64,000 bases of DNA from Streptomyces echinatus. GTDB lineage: Bacteria > Actinomycetota > Actinomycetes > Streptomycetales > Streptomycetaceae. Where the stretch lies: positions 278,105-342,104 of the forward strand of contig NZ_JACHJK010000005.1 in NCBI RefSeq assembly GCF_014203595.1, read 5' to 3'. The position numbers and the translations under genes are program-made. Below, piece by piece: positions 1-8,010 of this stretch (position 1 is its first letter; the number at the start of each line of letters is the position of its first letter). A model generated the notes under the pieces. It did not search any database. It saw only the letters and a list, made by a program, of their open reading frames with translations, and had not been told where the DNA came from.

Positions 1-1331
1 GGGAGTACCTGGACGCCCTCGAAGGCCGTATCGCGGTCAACGCCGGTTTCATGGTCGGGCACTGCGCGCTGCGCCGGCACGTCATGGGCCCGGAGGCGGT
101 CGGCGGACAGCCCACCGAGGAGCAGCTCGGCGCGATGGCCGGCCTGCTGCACGAGGCCATGGACGCGGGGGCCTGGGGCCTGTCCACCACCCAGTCCGGC
201 ACCCACTCCGACGGTGACGGGCGGCCCGTCGCCTCCCGGCACGCCCGGCCCGAGGAACTGCTGGCGCTCGCCCGGGCCGTCGGTGAGCACGAGGGCACGC
301 AGATCGAGGCGATCGTCGCCGGGTGCCTGGACCAGTTCAGCGACGCCGAGATCGACCTGCTCGTGGAGCTGAGCGCGGCCGCCGGGCGGCCCCTGAACTG
401 GAACGTCCTGACCGTCGACGCGGCCGTCCCCGAGCGCGTGCCCCGGCAGCTGAGCGCGAGCGAGCGGGCGCGGAAGGCCGGTGGCCGGGTCGTCGCCCTC
501 ACCATGCCGATCCTCACGCCGATGAACATGTCGCTCGGCACGTTCTGCGCCCTGAACCTGATCCCCGGGTGGGGGCCGGTCCTCGCGCTGCCCGTGCCCG
601 AGCGCATCGCCAGGCTCCGTGACCCCGGCGTCCGGGAGGAACTGCTGCGGCGGGCCCGGTCGAAGGAGGCCGGGGTGTTCCGGCGGCTCGCGGACTTCGG
701 GCGGTACGTCATCGGGGACACCTACAGCGAGGCCAACCGGGGACTCACCGGCCGGGTGGTGCGGGACATCGCCGCCGAGCGCGGCCAGGACCCGTTCGCC
801 TGCCTGGTGGAGATCTGCGCCGCCGACGGACTGCGCACCGTCCTGTGGCCCATGCCGAGCGACAACGACCCGGCCTCCTGGGCCCTGCGCGCGGAGACCT
901 GGCAGCACGAGGACGTCCTGCTCGGCGGCTCGGACGCGGGCGCCCACCTGGACCGGATGTGCGGGGCGCCGTACACCACCCGGTTCCTCGGGGACTGTCT
1001 GCGCGGCCGGAGACTGGTCGGCCTGGAGCAGGCGGTGCGGATGCTGACGGACGACCCGGCACGGCTCTTCGGGCTGCGCGAGCGGGGCCGGGTGGCGGAG
1101 GGCTGGCACGCCGACCTGGTGCTGTTCGACCCGGAGCGGATCGACGCCGGCCAGGCCCGTCTGGTGCACGACCTGCCGGGGGACAGCCCGCGGCTGGACT
1201 CGCGGGCGATCGGGGTACGGGCCGTGTGGGTCAACGGCGTGGAGGCGATCCGGGACGACGTGGTGAGCGGGGCCGTACCGGGCCGGGTGCTGCGCTCCGG
1301 GCGGGACACCCGGACGGTGAGCACACGGTGA
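1..1331 (+). CDS. N-acyl-D-amino-acid deacylase (D-aminoacylase-like amidohydrolase), 5'-truncated
   Basis: The reading frame is open from base 3, so the gene starts upstream of the window; about 443 codons are visible. The family hydrolyses N-acyl-D-amino acids with a metal-dependent amidohydrolase barrel. Visible signatures are an early GHCALR segment, the late GGSDAGAHLD motif that supplies a metal/catalytic Asp, and the typical amidohydrolase C-terminus (HADLVLFDP, then VNG) that closes the small beta domain. The stop overlaps the GTG of the aldehyde dehydrogenase by 4 nt (GTGA), so the two are co-translated. A related hydantoinase or dihydroorotase-like substrate cannot be excluded because the N-terminal metal-binding HxH region is outside the window. 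Confidence 0.85.
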   Translation, partial: EYLDALEGRIAVNAGFMVGHCALRRHVMGPEAVGGQPTEEQLGAMAGLLHEAMDAGAWGLSTTQSGTHSDGDGRPVASRHARPEELLALARAVGEHEGTQIEAIVAGCLDQFSDAEIDLLVELSAAAGRPLNWNVLTVDAAVPERVPRQLSASERARKAGGRVVALTMPILTPMNMSLGTFCALNLIPGWGPVLALPVPERIARLRDPGVREELLRRARSKEAGVFRRLADFGRYVIGDTYSEANRGLTGRVVRDIAAERGQDPFACLVEICAADGLRTVLWPMPSDNDPASWALRAETWQHEDVLLGGSDAGAHLDRMCGAPYTTRFLGDCLRGRRLVGLEQAVRMLTDDPARLFGLRERGRVAEGWHADLVLFDPERIDAGQARLVHDLPGDSPRLDSRAIGVRAVWVNGVEAIRDDVVSGAVPGRVLRSGRDTRTVSTR

Positions 1332-2779
1332 GCGAGGGACAGCCGCTGTTCGTCGGCGGGGCGTGGGTGGCGCCCGACGGCGGTCACTACCCGGTGACCG
1401 ATCCGGCCACCGAGGAGACCGTCGGCCGGGCGCCGGAGGCGTCGCCGGAGCAGGCGCGGACGGCCTGCGCCGCGGCCCGGGAGGCGTTCGGGCCGTGGTC
1501 GCGGACCCGCCCGGAGGAGCGCGCGGAGGTGCTGGCGCGGGCCGCCGGAATCATCCGGGACCGGCTGCTGCCGTACGCCGATCTGGCCCGGGCCGAGACC
1601 GGGGCGACCACCGGGACCGCCCGCGCGATGCAGGTCGGGGTGGCCGCCGCCCGCTTCCGCCGGTACGCGACCGTGGAGCCCGCCGAGTGGGCCGTGGCCC
1701 CGCAGATCAACGAGGCCGGACCCATGGGGAGGGCCGGGGTGATGGGGGCGCTCGCGGTACGGCAGCCCGTGGGGGTCGTCACCTGCATCACCTCGTACAA
1801 CAATCCGTGGGCCAACCCGGCCGGAAAGATCGCCCCGGCCCTGGCCATGGGCAACACGGTGGTGGTGAAACCGGCGCCGCAGGATCCGCTGTCCGTGTAC
1901 CGGATGGCCGAGGCGCTGGCGGACGCCGGGGTGCCGCCGGGCGTGGTGAACGTCGTCTCCGGGCGGGACGTCGCGGTGGGCGAGGCCGTGGTCGCGTCCG
2001 ACGACGTCGACATGGTCAGCTTCACCGGGTCCACGGCCGTCGGCCGGCGCATCGCGGAGGTGTGCGGGCGGGACATGAAGCGGCAGCTGATGGAGCTGGG
2101 CGGGAAGGGCGCCGCACTCGTCTTCGACGACGCCGACCTCGCCTCGGCCGTCGCCGGCATCGGCACCACCTTCTCCTTCTACAGCGGGCAGATCTGCACG
2201 GCGCCGACGCGGGTGCTGGCCCAGCGCGGGGTGTACGAACGGCTCGTCGAGCGGCTCGGGGCGTATGCCGGGCGGCTGCCGGTGGGGGACCCCGGCGCGG
2301 CGGACACCGTCGTGGGCCCCGTGATCTCGGCGGAGCACCGGGCGCGGGTGGAGTCGTACGTCGAACTCGGCCGCAAGGAGGGCGCGGACGTGGTCGCCGG
2401 GGGCGAACGGCCCCCGCTGGAACGGGGGTTCTACGTGGCGCCGACGCTGCTGGCCGGGTGCGCCAACGACATGCGGGTGGCCCGCGAGGAGATCTTCGGG
2501 CCGGTCGTGGTGGTGATCGCGTTCGACGACGAGGACGAGGGGGTGGCCCTCGCCAACGACTCCGACTACGGCCTCATCGACTACGTCTGGTCCGGTGACG
2601 TGGCCCGCGCCTTCCGGGTGGCGCGGCGGCTGCGGGCCGGAGGCGTGGGCATCAACACGGTCGCCCGGAACATGGAGGCCCCGTTCGGCGGCTTCAAGAA
2701 GAGCGGGGTCGGCCGGGACGTCGGCGTCTACGCCCTGCACGCGTACAGCGAGGTGCAGTCCCTGGTCTGGCCCGGCTGA
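1328..2779 (+). CDS. aldehyde dehydrogenase family protein
   Basis: NAD(P)-dependent oxidation of an aldehyde to a carboxylic acid, 483 aa, the usual family length. I start at the GTG that overlaps the upstream stop rather than at earlier in-frame codons inside the amidohydrolase gene. Family landmarks run in order: an SYNNPWAN segment, the cofactor-binding VVKPAPQDP, FTGST, MELGGKGA with general base Glu near residue 256, SGQICTAPTR with catalytic Cys near residue 290, EEIFGPV, and PFGGFKKSG near the end. All key residues are present. Coupling to a D-aminoacylase-like enzyme suggests a small catabolic operon, but the substrate is not visible from sequence. Confidence 0.93.
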   Translation: MSEGQPLFVGGAWVAPDGGHYPVTDPATEETVGRAPEASPEQARTACAAAREAFGPWSRTRPEERAEVLARAAGIIRDRLLPYADLARAETGATTGTARAMQVGVAAARFRRYATVEPAEWAVAPQINEAGPMGRAGVMGALAVRQPVGVVTCITSYNNPWANPAGKIAPALAMGNTVVVKPAPQDPLSVYRMAEALADAGVPPGVVNVVSGRDVAVGEAVVASDDVDMVSFTGSTAVGRRIAEVCGRDMKRQLMELGGKGAALVFDDADLASAVAGIGTTFSFYSGQICTAPTRVLAQRGVYERLVERLGAYAGRLPVGDPGAADTVVGPVISAEHRARVESYVELGRKEGADVVAGGERPPLERGFYVAPTLLAGCANDMRVAREEIFGPVVVVIAFDDEDEGVALANDSDYGLIDYVWSGDVARAFRVARRLRAGGVGINTVARNMEAPFGGFKKSGVGRDVGVYALHAYSEVQSLVWPG

Positions 2780-2787
2780 GCCGGCGC

Positions 2788-3183
2788 TCAGTCCACCAGG
2801 TCCACCCGGACCGTCAGCAGGTCCGTGCCGAACGCCCGTACCGCCGCGCTGTTGAAGCGGGGCAGGGCGCGCAGCCGGGCCACCGCGTCGTCGTCGGGCA
2901 GGAGGTGGGCGGTGCCGTGGTGCCAGCGGCCGGCGATACGGACCCGGACCACGGGGTCGGCCTGGATGTTGCGCACGTACTGCGACTTCGGGCCGAACTC
3001 GGAGACCAGCCAGAAGGAGTCACCGACCCGGCGGCCGCCGACCGGTGTCTGCCGGGGCAGTCCGGACTTCCGGCCGGTGGTCTCCAGCAGGACCTGGAAC
3101 GGCAGGCGCCGGTTGAGCGGGTTGGCGAGGTACCGCTGAAAGAGGGTCACGACGCGGTGCTTGCGGTCTGTGGGGCCTGACAT
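2788..3183 (-). CDS. Ddn-like deazaflavin (F420)-dependent nitroreductase family protein
   Basis: A 131-aa single split-barrel protein of the deazaflavin-dependent nitroreductase family (the M. tuberculosis Ddn family, formerly DUF385). Visible family elements are TTGRKSGLPRQTPV near residues 40-55 (the RKSG phosphate-contacting segment), a GDSFWLVSEFG strand, and RNIQADPVVRV, the conserved N-x-x-A-x-P stretch. Members reduce quinones or nitro compounds with F420H2. It converges on the aldehyde dehydrogenase with only 8 nt between stops. The F420 oxidoreductase and FbiC 5-8 kb away fit a deazaflavin cofactor, but this is inferred from family and context. Confidence 0.82.
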   Translation of the reverse strand: MSGPTDRKHRVVTLFQRYLANPLNRRLPFQVLLETTGRKSGLPRQTPVGGRRVGDSFWLVSEFGPKSQYVRNIQADPVVRVRIAGRWHHGTAHLLPDDDAVARLRALPRFNSAAVRAFGTDLLTVRVDLVD

Positions 3184-3372
3184 GTCCTTCGGCTCTCCTG
3201 TTCTCTCGGGGCACGCACGGGTGCCCTCCCGGGCGCCGGGGAGGCGCCCGCGTGGATGGTGTGCCGGCCCCGTGCGGGGCGCGTGATACGCCGACTGCCG
3301 TGCGACCGGCGCGTGTCAGCCTCCCCCGCGGCCACGGACTCTCGCAACGGGGGAGGGAATCAGCGATCCACC

Positions 3373-3903
3373 ATGACGTCACGCGCAGCTCTCCTCGCCC
3401 CGGCCGCCCTCTCCTGCCTGCTCGCCCTCACCGGCTGCGGAGGGCACGACGGAGCCGGCACCCCCACCCCGACCGGCACCCCCGCCGCGACGGCCACGGC
3501 CGGGGGAACGGCCACGCCGGGCGTGACCACCCGCACCGGGTACGGCCTCGACCACCGGACCGTCACCCTCGACCCGGGCGAACGGTTCTCCCTCACCGTG
3601 CCGTCGTCCGCGACGCTGGGCGAGCGCTGGTACCTGGCCGGCCCCGGGCCGGACCCCGCCGTGCTGGGACACCGGGGCGACCGGACGTCCGGCAGCGGCA
3701 GCGACGCCGACGGCGACACCGGCGGCACCCAGTCCTTCGACTTCGTCACGCTGGCGAAGGGCAGGACGACGGTCCGGCTGCTGCGCTGCCCGCTGAACAC
3801 GTGCACCGGCCCCGGCACGGCGTCCCCGTACCCCACCATGACCGCCGTCCCACCCGCCCACGCCGACGCCGCCTTCTCCATCTTCTCCATCACGGTCCAC
3901 TGA
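3373..3903 (+). CDS. secreted lipoprotein, chagasin (I42)-like
   Basis: 176 aa. The N-terminus is a lipoprotein signal peptide: a short basic start, a hydrophobic stretch and the lipobox LTGC with Cys at residue 22. A Thr/Ala/Pro linker follows, then a beta-rich domain. The late GGTQSFDF...GRTTVRL pattern resembles chagasin/I42 cysteine-protease inhibitors (a GGxGxxxW/F loop then G-x-x-x-L strand), but the N-terminal NPTTGY loop is not clear, so inhibitor function is only a suggestion. I chose ATG 3373 because it begins the signal peptide; upstream in-frame codons would add 39 charged residues. The GGAGGG element lies about 15 nt upstream. Confidence 0.7.
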   Translation: MTSRAALLAPAALSCLLALTGCGGHDGAGTPTPTGTPAATATAGGTATPGVTTRTGYGLDHRTVTLDPGERFSLTVPSSATLGERWYLAGPGPDPAVLGHRGDRTSGSGSDADGDTGGTQSFDFVTLAKGRTTVRLLRCPLNTCTGPGTASPYPTMTAVPPAHADAAFSIFSITVH

Positions 3904-3915
3904 CGAAGCGCCGCC

Positions 3916-3966
3916 AAGGGGCGCGGGGAACTGTGCGACCGGCCACGACGCGGCCGCACCCGATCG
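3916..3966. repeat. dispersed intergenic repeat, copy A
   Basis: A 50-nt GC-rich element between convergent genes, beginning AGGGGCGCGGGGAACTG and containing GGCCACGACG then CGCACCCGA. A diverged copy lies at 16266-16315 (about 36 of 50 positions match without gaps by my count). Similar GGGGCGCGGGGAACTG sequences are, from memory, common in Streptomyces intergenic regions. Confidence 0.5.
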
Positions 3967-3985
3967 ACGGAGCCCGTCGGCACGG

Positions 3986-5299
3986 TCAAGCCGTCGCGTC
4001 GGCCAGCCAGTTGCCGTGGAAGCCGAACGGCACCCGCACCGGCAGGTGCACCGTGGCGACCGGGGCCGCGGTGAGGTCGTCGGCGTCCAGGATCACCAGC
4101 TCGCTGCGCCCGGACCCGGCGTCGTGGACGTACGTCATGAGCAGGCCCGCCCCGCCGGGCGTGGCGTCGGCGGGCACGAAGACCGCCTCGCCGGGCGTGC
4201 GGCCGGGCCCGAAATCATGGGCGGTGACGGCCCCGGAGCCCAGGTCGTAGCGGACCAGCGAGGTGCCGCACGTGATGTGCCCGTGGCCCGCGGCGAGCCC
4301 GGTCAGCCGGTCGTCGACGCGCGGGAACTCACCGGGACGGTCGTCGAGCTGCTCCTCGCGGACCGTGCCGCGGGCCAGGTCGACGGTCCACTTCCACAGC
4401 ACGGCCCGCTGCGGCCGCGTGCCGCCGTCGGCGGTGCGCCGCCACATCTCCGGGTAGCGCATCACGTACAGCACGACGGTGCCGTCCGGGGCGTCGTGGG
4501 CGTTGAGGACGTGGAAGACGTAGCAGGGGTCGACGGGGAACCAGCGGACCTCGCCGTGCGGGTCGTCGCGGCGCAGTACGCCGAGCCGCGCCCCGTGTCC
4601 GTCGTCCCAGCTGTACGGCATCGTGCCGCCGGTCAGGGCGAGTTCGACGTCGAAGACGACCGGCAGGTCCATGAAGACGACGTGCCCGGCGGTGAGGGCG
4701 AAGTCGTGCAGCATGGTCGGCGCGGGCACCTCGACCGGCCTGCTGAGCACCAGCTCGCCCGTGGCGTCGGCCCGGTGGTAGGTGAGGTGGGCGCGCTCCA
4801 GCATGCCGTAGCCGAAGAAGTGCAGTTCGCCGGTGACGGGGCAGGTCTTCGGGTGGGCGGTCATCGCGGTGCGGAGCCGGCCGTCGAAGTCGTACGGCCC
4901 CTTGGTGTCCAGTTCGGGGGTCAGCTCGTAGGGCAGGGCGGTCTCCACCAGCGCGAGCGTGCGGCCCGCGTGCCGGACGACATGGGTGTTGGCGGGGCCG
5001 GCGGTGAGGTCCCGGCGGCCCTGGTCGTCGTACATCCGCGCCCCGTCGGTGAGGCGGCTGGTGCGGACCCAGCGGTTGCGGTAGGAGACGGCCCGGCCGC
5101 CCTCCAGCCGCACCCCGTGGACCATGCCGTCGCCGAAGAACCAGTGCCCGGAGGCGGCGTCCGCCGGGTTCGGGCCGTTGCGCAGGTACCAGCCGGACAG
5201 CCCGGGCGGGATCGTGCCGGTCACCGGCAGGTCGTGTGCGGTGAGTTCCTCGGCGACCGGGGCGTAGTTGCCGGAGAGGTGCTGGGGGGCGGTGGTCAC
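3986..5299 (-). CDS. carotenoid oxygenase (RPE65/CCD family)
   Basis: 437 aa, a usual length for bacterial carotenoid/apocarotenoid or stilbene cleavage dioxygenases, non-heme Fe(II) enzymes of the seven-bladed propeller fold. The four iron-ligand histidines appear in order in AHPKTCP, LHDFALT, VLNAHD and the C-terminal GFHGNW. The early LRNGPNP and WFFGDGMVHG segments are also family hallmarks. The GTG start overlaps the preceding membrane-protein stop by 4 nt, so the two genes are coupled in one operon, with the membrane protein translated first. The substrate cannot be told; no carotenoid synthesis genes are visible nearby. Confidence 0.92.
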   Translation of the reverse strand: MTTAPQHLSGNYAPVAEELTAHDLPVTGTIPPGLSGWYLRNGPNPADAASGHWFFGDGMVHGVRLEGGRAVSYRNRWVRTSRLTDGARMYDDQGRRDLTAGPANTHVVRHAGRTLALVETALPYELTPELDTKGPYDFDGRLRTAMTAHPKTCPVTGELHFFGYGMLERAHLTYHRADATGELVLSRPVEVPAPTMLHDFALTAGHVVFMDLPVVFDVELALTGGTMPYSWDDGHGARLGVLRRDDPHGEVRWFPVDPCYVFHVLNAHDAPDGTVVLYVMRYPEMWRRTADGGTRPQRAVLWKWTVDLARGTVREEQLDDRPGEFPRVDDRLTGLAAGHGHITCGTSLVRYDLGSGAVTAHDFGPGRTPGEAVFVPADATPGGAGLLMTYVHDAGSGRSELVILDADDLTAAPVATVHLPVRVPFGFHGNWLADATA

Positions 5300-5865
5300 C
5301 GGGCCACCTGCCCGGCGGCCTGGGCCTGCGCCTGGACGTGGGCGACGTAGCGGACGGTGAAGAGCATCGGGGCCGCGAAGCCGGCGATCTGGACGAGGGT
5401 CGCGGGCGTGGAGTGGGCGTGGCCGGAGTGGTCCAGTGCGGCGAGGACGACGGCCGTCAGGGCGAACGCGGCGGTCCAGACGGCGGTGATGACCACGTTG
5501 GTGCGGACGAACGGCTTCAGCGTCCACAGCTCGCGCGGGGTGGTGCGCTTGGCGATGCCCAGGGTGAAGGGCCGGCCGACGGCGAGCGAGAGGCCGGCGA
5601 TGACGGCGAGGGTGGCGGAGGAGAGGGCGGCGGAGTAGTCGTGCACGCCCGAGTGCGGATCGGCGAAGGCGACGGCCGCGAGGACCGCGAAGAAGACGGC
5701 CGAGCCGGACTCGATGACGAGGGCGTCGAAGCCGGTTCCGGACCGCTTCTCCCGGGCGATCAGTCCGGCCGCCACGAGCAGGGCGGCCAGGGCGCCCCAC
5801 TGCCAGTCGCCCGAGGGGACGGCGGCGAAGACGATCCACGGCAGGAAGGTGCGCAGGTACGACAT
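5296..5865 (-). CDS. polytopic membrane protein, co-operonic with carotenoid oxygenase
   Basis: 189 aa with about six hydrophobic segments (the first over residues 5-35, others near 55-75, 80-100, 120-145 and 155-180) and a short polar C-terminus. I do not recognise a named family. It is the promoter-proximal gene of a two-gene operon with the carotenoid oxygenase (4-nt GTGA overlap), and both are divergent from a PadR regulator across 93 bp. A role in handling a lipophilic substrate or product of the oxygenase is inference from context only. Confidence 0.8.
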   Translation of the reverse strand: MSYLRTFLPWIVFAAVPSGDWQWGALAALLVAAGLIAREKRSGTGFDALVIESGSAVFFAVLAAVAFADPHSGVHDYSAALSSATLAVIAGLSLAVGRPFTLGIAKRTTPRELWTLKPFVRTNVVITAVWTAAFALTAVVLAALDHSGHAHSTPATLVQIAGFAAPMLFTVRYVAHVQAQAQAAGQVAR

Positions 5866-5895
5866 GGGGACCCCCGGTTGGTCTGAGTTCCGGTT

Positions 5896-5948
5896 TCGAC
5901 ATGTCAAAAGTAGAAGGTCGGTACTCGACATGTCAATAGTGGAAGGTA
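5896..5948. promoter_or_regulatory. PadR-type operator repeats overlapping a divergent promoter
   Basis: Two direct copies of TCGACATGTCAA lie at 5896-5907 and 5925-5936, each containing the palindrome GACATGTC; the similarity continues for another dozen bases. On the minus strand the second copy supplies TTGACA (5936-5931), followed after 18 nt by TACTTT (5912-5907), a plausible promoter for the membrane protein/oxygenase operon. PadR proteins typically bind ATGT/ACAT dyads, so repression by the adjacent PadR is inferred. Confidence 0.65.
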
Positions 5949-5958
5949 AGGTGGGGGT

Positions 5959-6471
5959 ATGAGCCTCAGACACGCATTGCTCGGCCTGCTCTCGGAGCGT
6001 CCCGCCAGTGGCTACGACCTGCTGAAGACGTTCGAGACCTCGCTGGCCAACGTCTGGCCGGCGACGCAGAGCCAGATCTACACCGAGCTGACCAAGCTGG
6101 CCGGTTCCGGGCTGATCACCGTGACCGCCGAGGGTCCGCGCGGCCGCAAGGAGTACGCCCTCACCGACGACGGGATGACCGAGCTGCGCCACTGGCTGAC
6201 CGAGACGCGGCCCCAGCGCAACACCCGCAGCGACGTCCTGCTGCGCGTGTTCTTCCTCGGGGTGCTGCGGCCCGAGCAGGCCCGGGACTACCTCAGCAGC
6301 CTGATCGAGATGTCCCAGGAGGGGTACGAGCAGCTGCGGCGGCTCGCCGACTCCATCGACTGGGACGACGACAACCTCTCGGTCCACGGCCGGATCGCCC
6401 TGGAGTACGGCCTGCGCTTCAACGCGATGCGGCGGGAGTGGGCCGAGTGGGCGGCGGAGCAGATCAAGTAG
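5959..6471 (+). CDS. PadR family transcriptional regulator
   Basis: 170 aa. The N-terminal winged helix is typical PadR: HALLGLLSERPASGYDLLKTFE, then WPATQSQIYTELTKLAGSGLI and the GRKEYALTDDG wing. The C-terminal half is the helical dimerisation domain (VirR/AphA-like, about residues 90-170). PadR proteins are usually effector-responsive repressors of a neighbouring gene. It is divergent from the membrane protein/carotenoid oxygenase operon with duplicated GACATGTC dyads in the gap, which makes that operon the likely target. AAGG at 5948-5951 could be a weak ribosome site; a leaderless transcript is also possible. It ends 8 nt inside the convergent PHP gene. Confidence 0.92.
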   Translation: MSLRHALLGLLSERPASGYDLLKTFETSLANVWPATQSQIYTELTKLAGSGLITVTAEGPRGRKEYALTDDGMTELRHWLTETRPQRNTRSDVLLRVFFLGVLRPEQARDYLSSLIEMSQEGYEQLRRLADSIDWDDDNLSVHGRIALEYGLRFNAMRREWAEWAAEQIK

Positions 6472-7855
6472 GCCCGAGGAAGATCGGGTTGGTGAACGCC
6501 GCCATCGCGCCCGGCACCGGCCCCAGCGCCGTCTCGTGCCGCACCTCGGCCCGCACACGGGACGCGCGGGCCGGGGTCGTCCGCCACTCCACGGTGCCCG
6601 TCCCGGACACCGGCAGCGGCCCGGCGGTGTACAGCACGCCCTGGTCGGTGACGAACCGGACCGAACAGCGCGGCGCGCCGGTCACCTCCAGCCGGACGGT
6701 CACGGAGGTGTCCTCGCCGACCGCCAGCCGTTCGCCGATCCCCGCCTGTTCCCCTCCCTCGGCCGTCACGGAGAACGCCAGCGAGACCTGCCGCGACTCG
6801 GCCACGTACGAGCGGCCGGCCCGCAGGCCCGCCAGGATCGCCTCGCGGGTCAGGTCGTCGGCGAGGACGACCGTCTGGGGCAGGCCGACCACGTCCGGGT
6901 CGCGGTGGGCGTCGCTGTTGCCCATCGCCGGCAACCAGTGCCGTCCGTCCCGCCCCGACGCCGTCAGGCGCGCGTCCCACGCCGCCAGGGTCGTCTCGTC
7001 GTCCGGCGTCCAGTGCCCGTTCCACACCTCCACGGCGTCCGCCCGCGCGAAACCGAACCTCCAGCCGCAGCCCACGCAGTCGGCGTGCGGATGGGCCGGT
7101 ACGACGAGACCTCCGGCCCGGTGGATCGCCCGCGCGAAGTGCGCCCAGCGGCCGTCCCGCGCCCGGTAGCGCCAGTCGACGAAGGTGCCCGGATCGGTGC
7201 CGAGGGCCAGGACGTGCCCGTTCCTGGTGGTGACCTCCTCGCCGAGCAGCACCAGCAGGTCCTCGCCGGCCGCGTCCGCCCAGTGCGCGTGCGAGGCGTT
7301 CGTGTTGTGGTCGGAGCTGCCCAGGAAGTCCAGGCCCGCCGCGCGGGCCAGGCCGGCGATCTCGGCCGGGGTGCGGCGGCCGTCGGAGTGCCAGGAGTGC
7401 AGGTGGCAGTCGCCCCGGTACCAGTCCCGGCCCCGGCCCCGGGCCCGGCCGGGCGGATACACCGGCACCGGTACCGCCCCGGCCGCTCCGGGCGTCGGCG
7501 TGACCGTCACCTCGTACGACAGCCCCTGCGGGGCCACCGTGTACGGGCCCAGCACGATGTGCCAGGTGCCGGGGTTCAGCGGGCCGGGCAGGTAGCCGGG
7601 CGTCGCCTCGTCCGCCCGCACGAAGAACTCCGTCCGCGCACCCCCCGACCAGCCCCGGAAGCCCCGCCCGCCGAGCTCCGTGCCGCGCTCGTCGAAGAGC
7701 CCGATGTCGAGGGCGTTGCCGGGGACGCCGGGCGGGACGGCGGGTCTGTCGTAGGTGTAGGAGACCTTCAACTCCGCCGTTCCGGGAGGGATGTCGACGG
7801 GAAGGTAGACGTAGTCCGGTGAACCGGGTGCCAGAGTGCCGCGCAACGTCGCCAC
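6464..7855 (-). CDS. CehA/McbA-like PHP-domain metallohydrolase
   Basis: About 463 aa from the preferred GTG; an open frame extends to an ATG at 7987, but that extension is Arg/Pro-rich and overlaps a good divergent promoter, so I treat it as noncoding. The N-terminal ~130 residues look beta-rich. The PHP metal-binding motifs then follow: DCHLHSWHSDG, SSDHNTN, GEEVTTRNGH, PAHPHAD and, late, GNSDAH. A C-terminal beta domain (about 100 residues) ends the protein. The family includes carbaryl and phosphodiester-type hydrolases and many uncharacterised members, so the substrate is unknown. TACGTT lies 6 nt before the GTG, which would give a leaderless mRNA. Confidence 0.82.
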   Translation of the reverse strand: MATLRGTLAPGSPDYVYLPVDIPPGTAELKVSYTYDRPAVPPGVPGNALDIGLFDERGTELGGRGFRGWSGGARTEFFVRADEATPGYLPGPLNPGTWHIVLGPYTVAPQGLSYEVTVTPTPGAAGAVPVPVYPPGRARGRGRDWYRGDCHLHSWHSDGRRTPAEIAGLARAAGLDFLGSSDHNTNASHAHWADAAGEDLLVLLGEEVTTRNGHVLALGTDPGTFVDWRYRARDGRWAHFARAIHRAGGLVVPAHPHADCVGCGWRFGFARADAVEVWNGHWTPDDETTLAAWDARLTASGRDGRHWLPAMGNSDAHRDPDVVGLPQTVVLADDLTREAILAGLRAGRSYVAESRQVSLAFSVTAEGGEQAGIGERLAVGEDTSVTVRLEVTGAPRCSVRFVTDQGVLYTAGPLPVSGTGTVEWRTTPARASRVRAEVRHETALGPVPGAMAAFTNPIFLGPT

Positions 7856-7971
7856 ATCCTCAACGTAGGGCAACCCGGGGGCGCGGGACAGTACCGAATG
7901 CGCCTCCGGCGCGTGGGCCCGGCCCAGGGGCCGTGTCCGGCCGGCCCGCCCCCTGACGGTCCCGTCCAGTC

Positions 7972-8004
7972 GGTATGGACATACCATCCGGCACCCGGTA
8001 CAGA
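7972..8004 (+). promoter_or_regulatory. promoter for a leaderless LLM gene with overlapping operator palindrome
   Basis: TGGACA (7976-7981), a 17-nt spacer and TACAGA (7999-8004) stand 6 nt before ATG 8011, so transcription should begin at or next to the start codon; no ribosome-binding site is present. The -35 is embedded in the perfect inverted repeat GGTATG-GA-CATACC (7972-7985), a likely repressor site. Confidence 0.6.
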
Positions 8005-8010
8005 TCGCTC

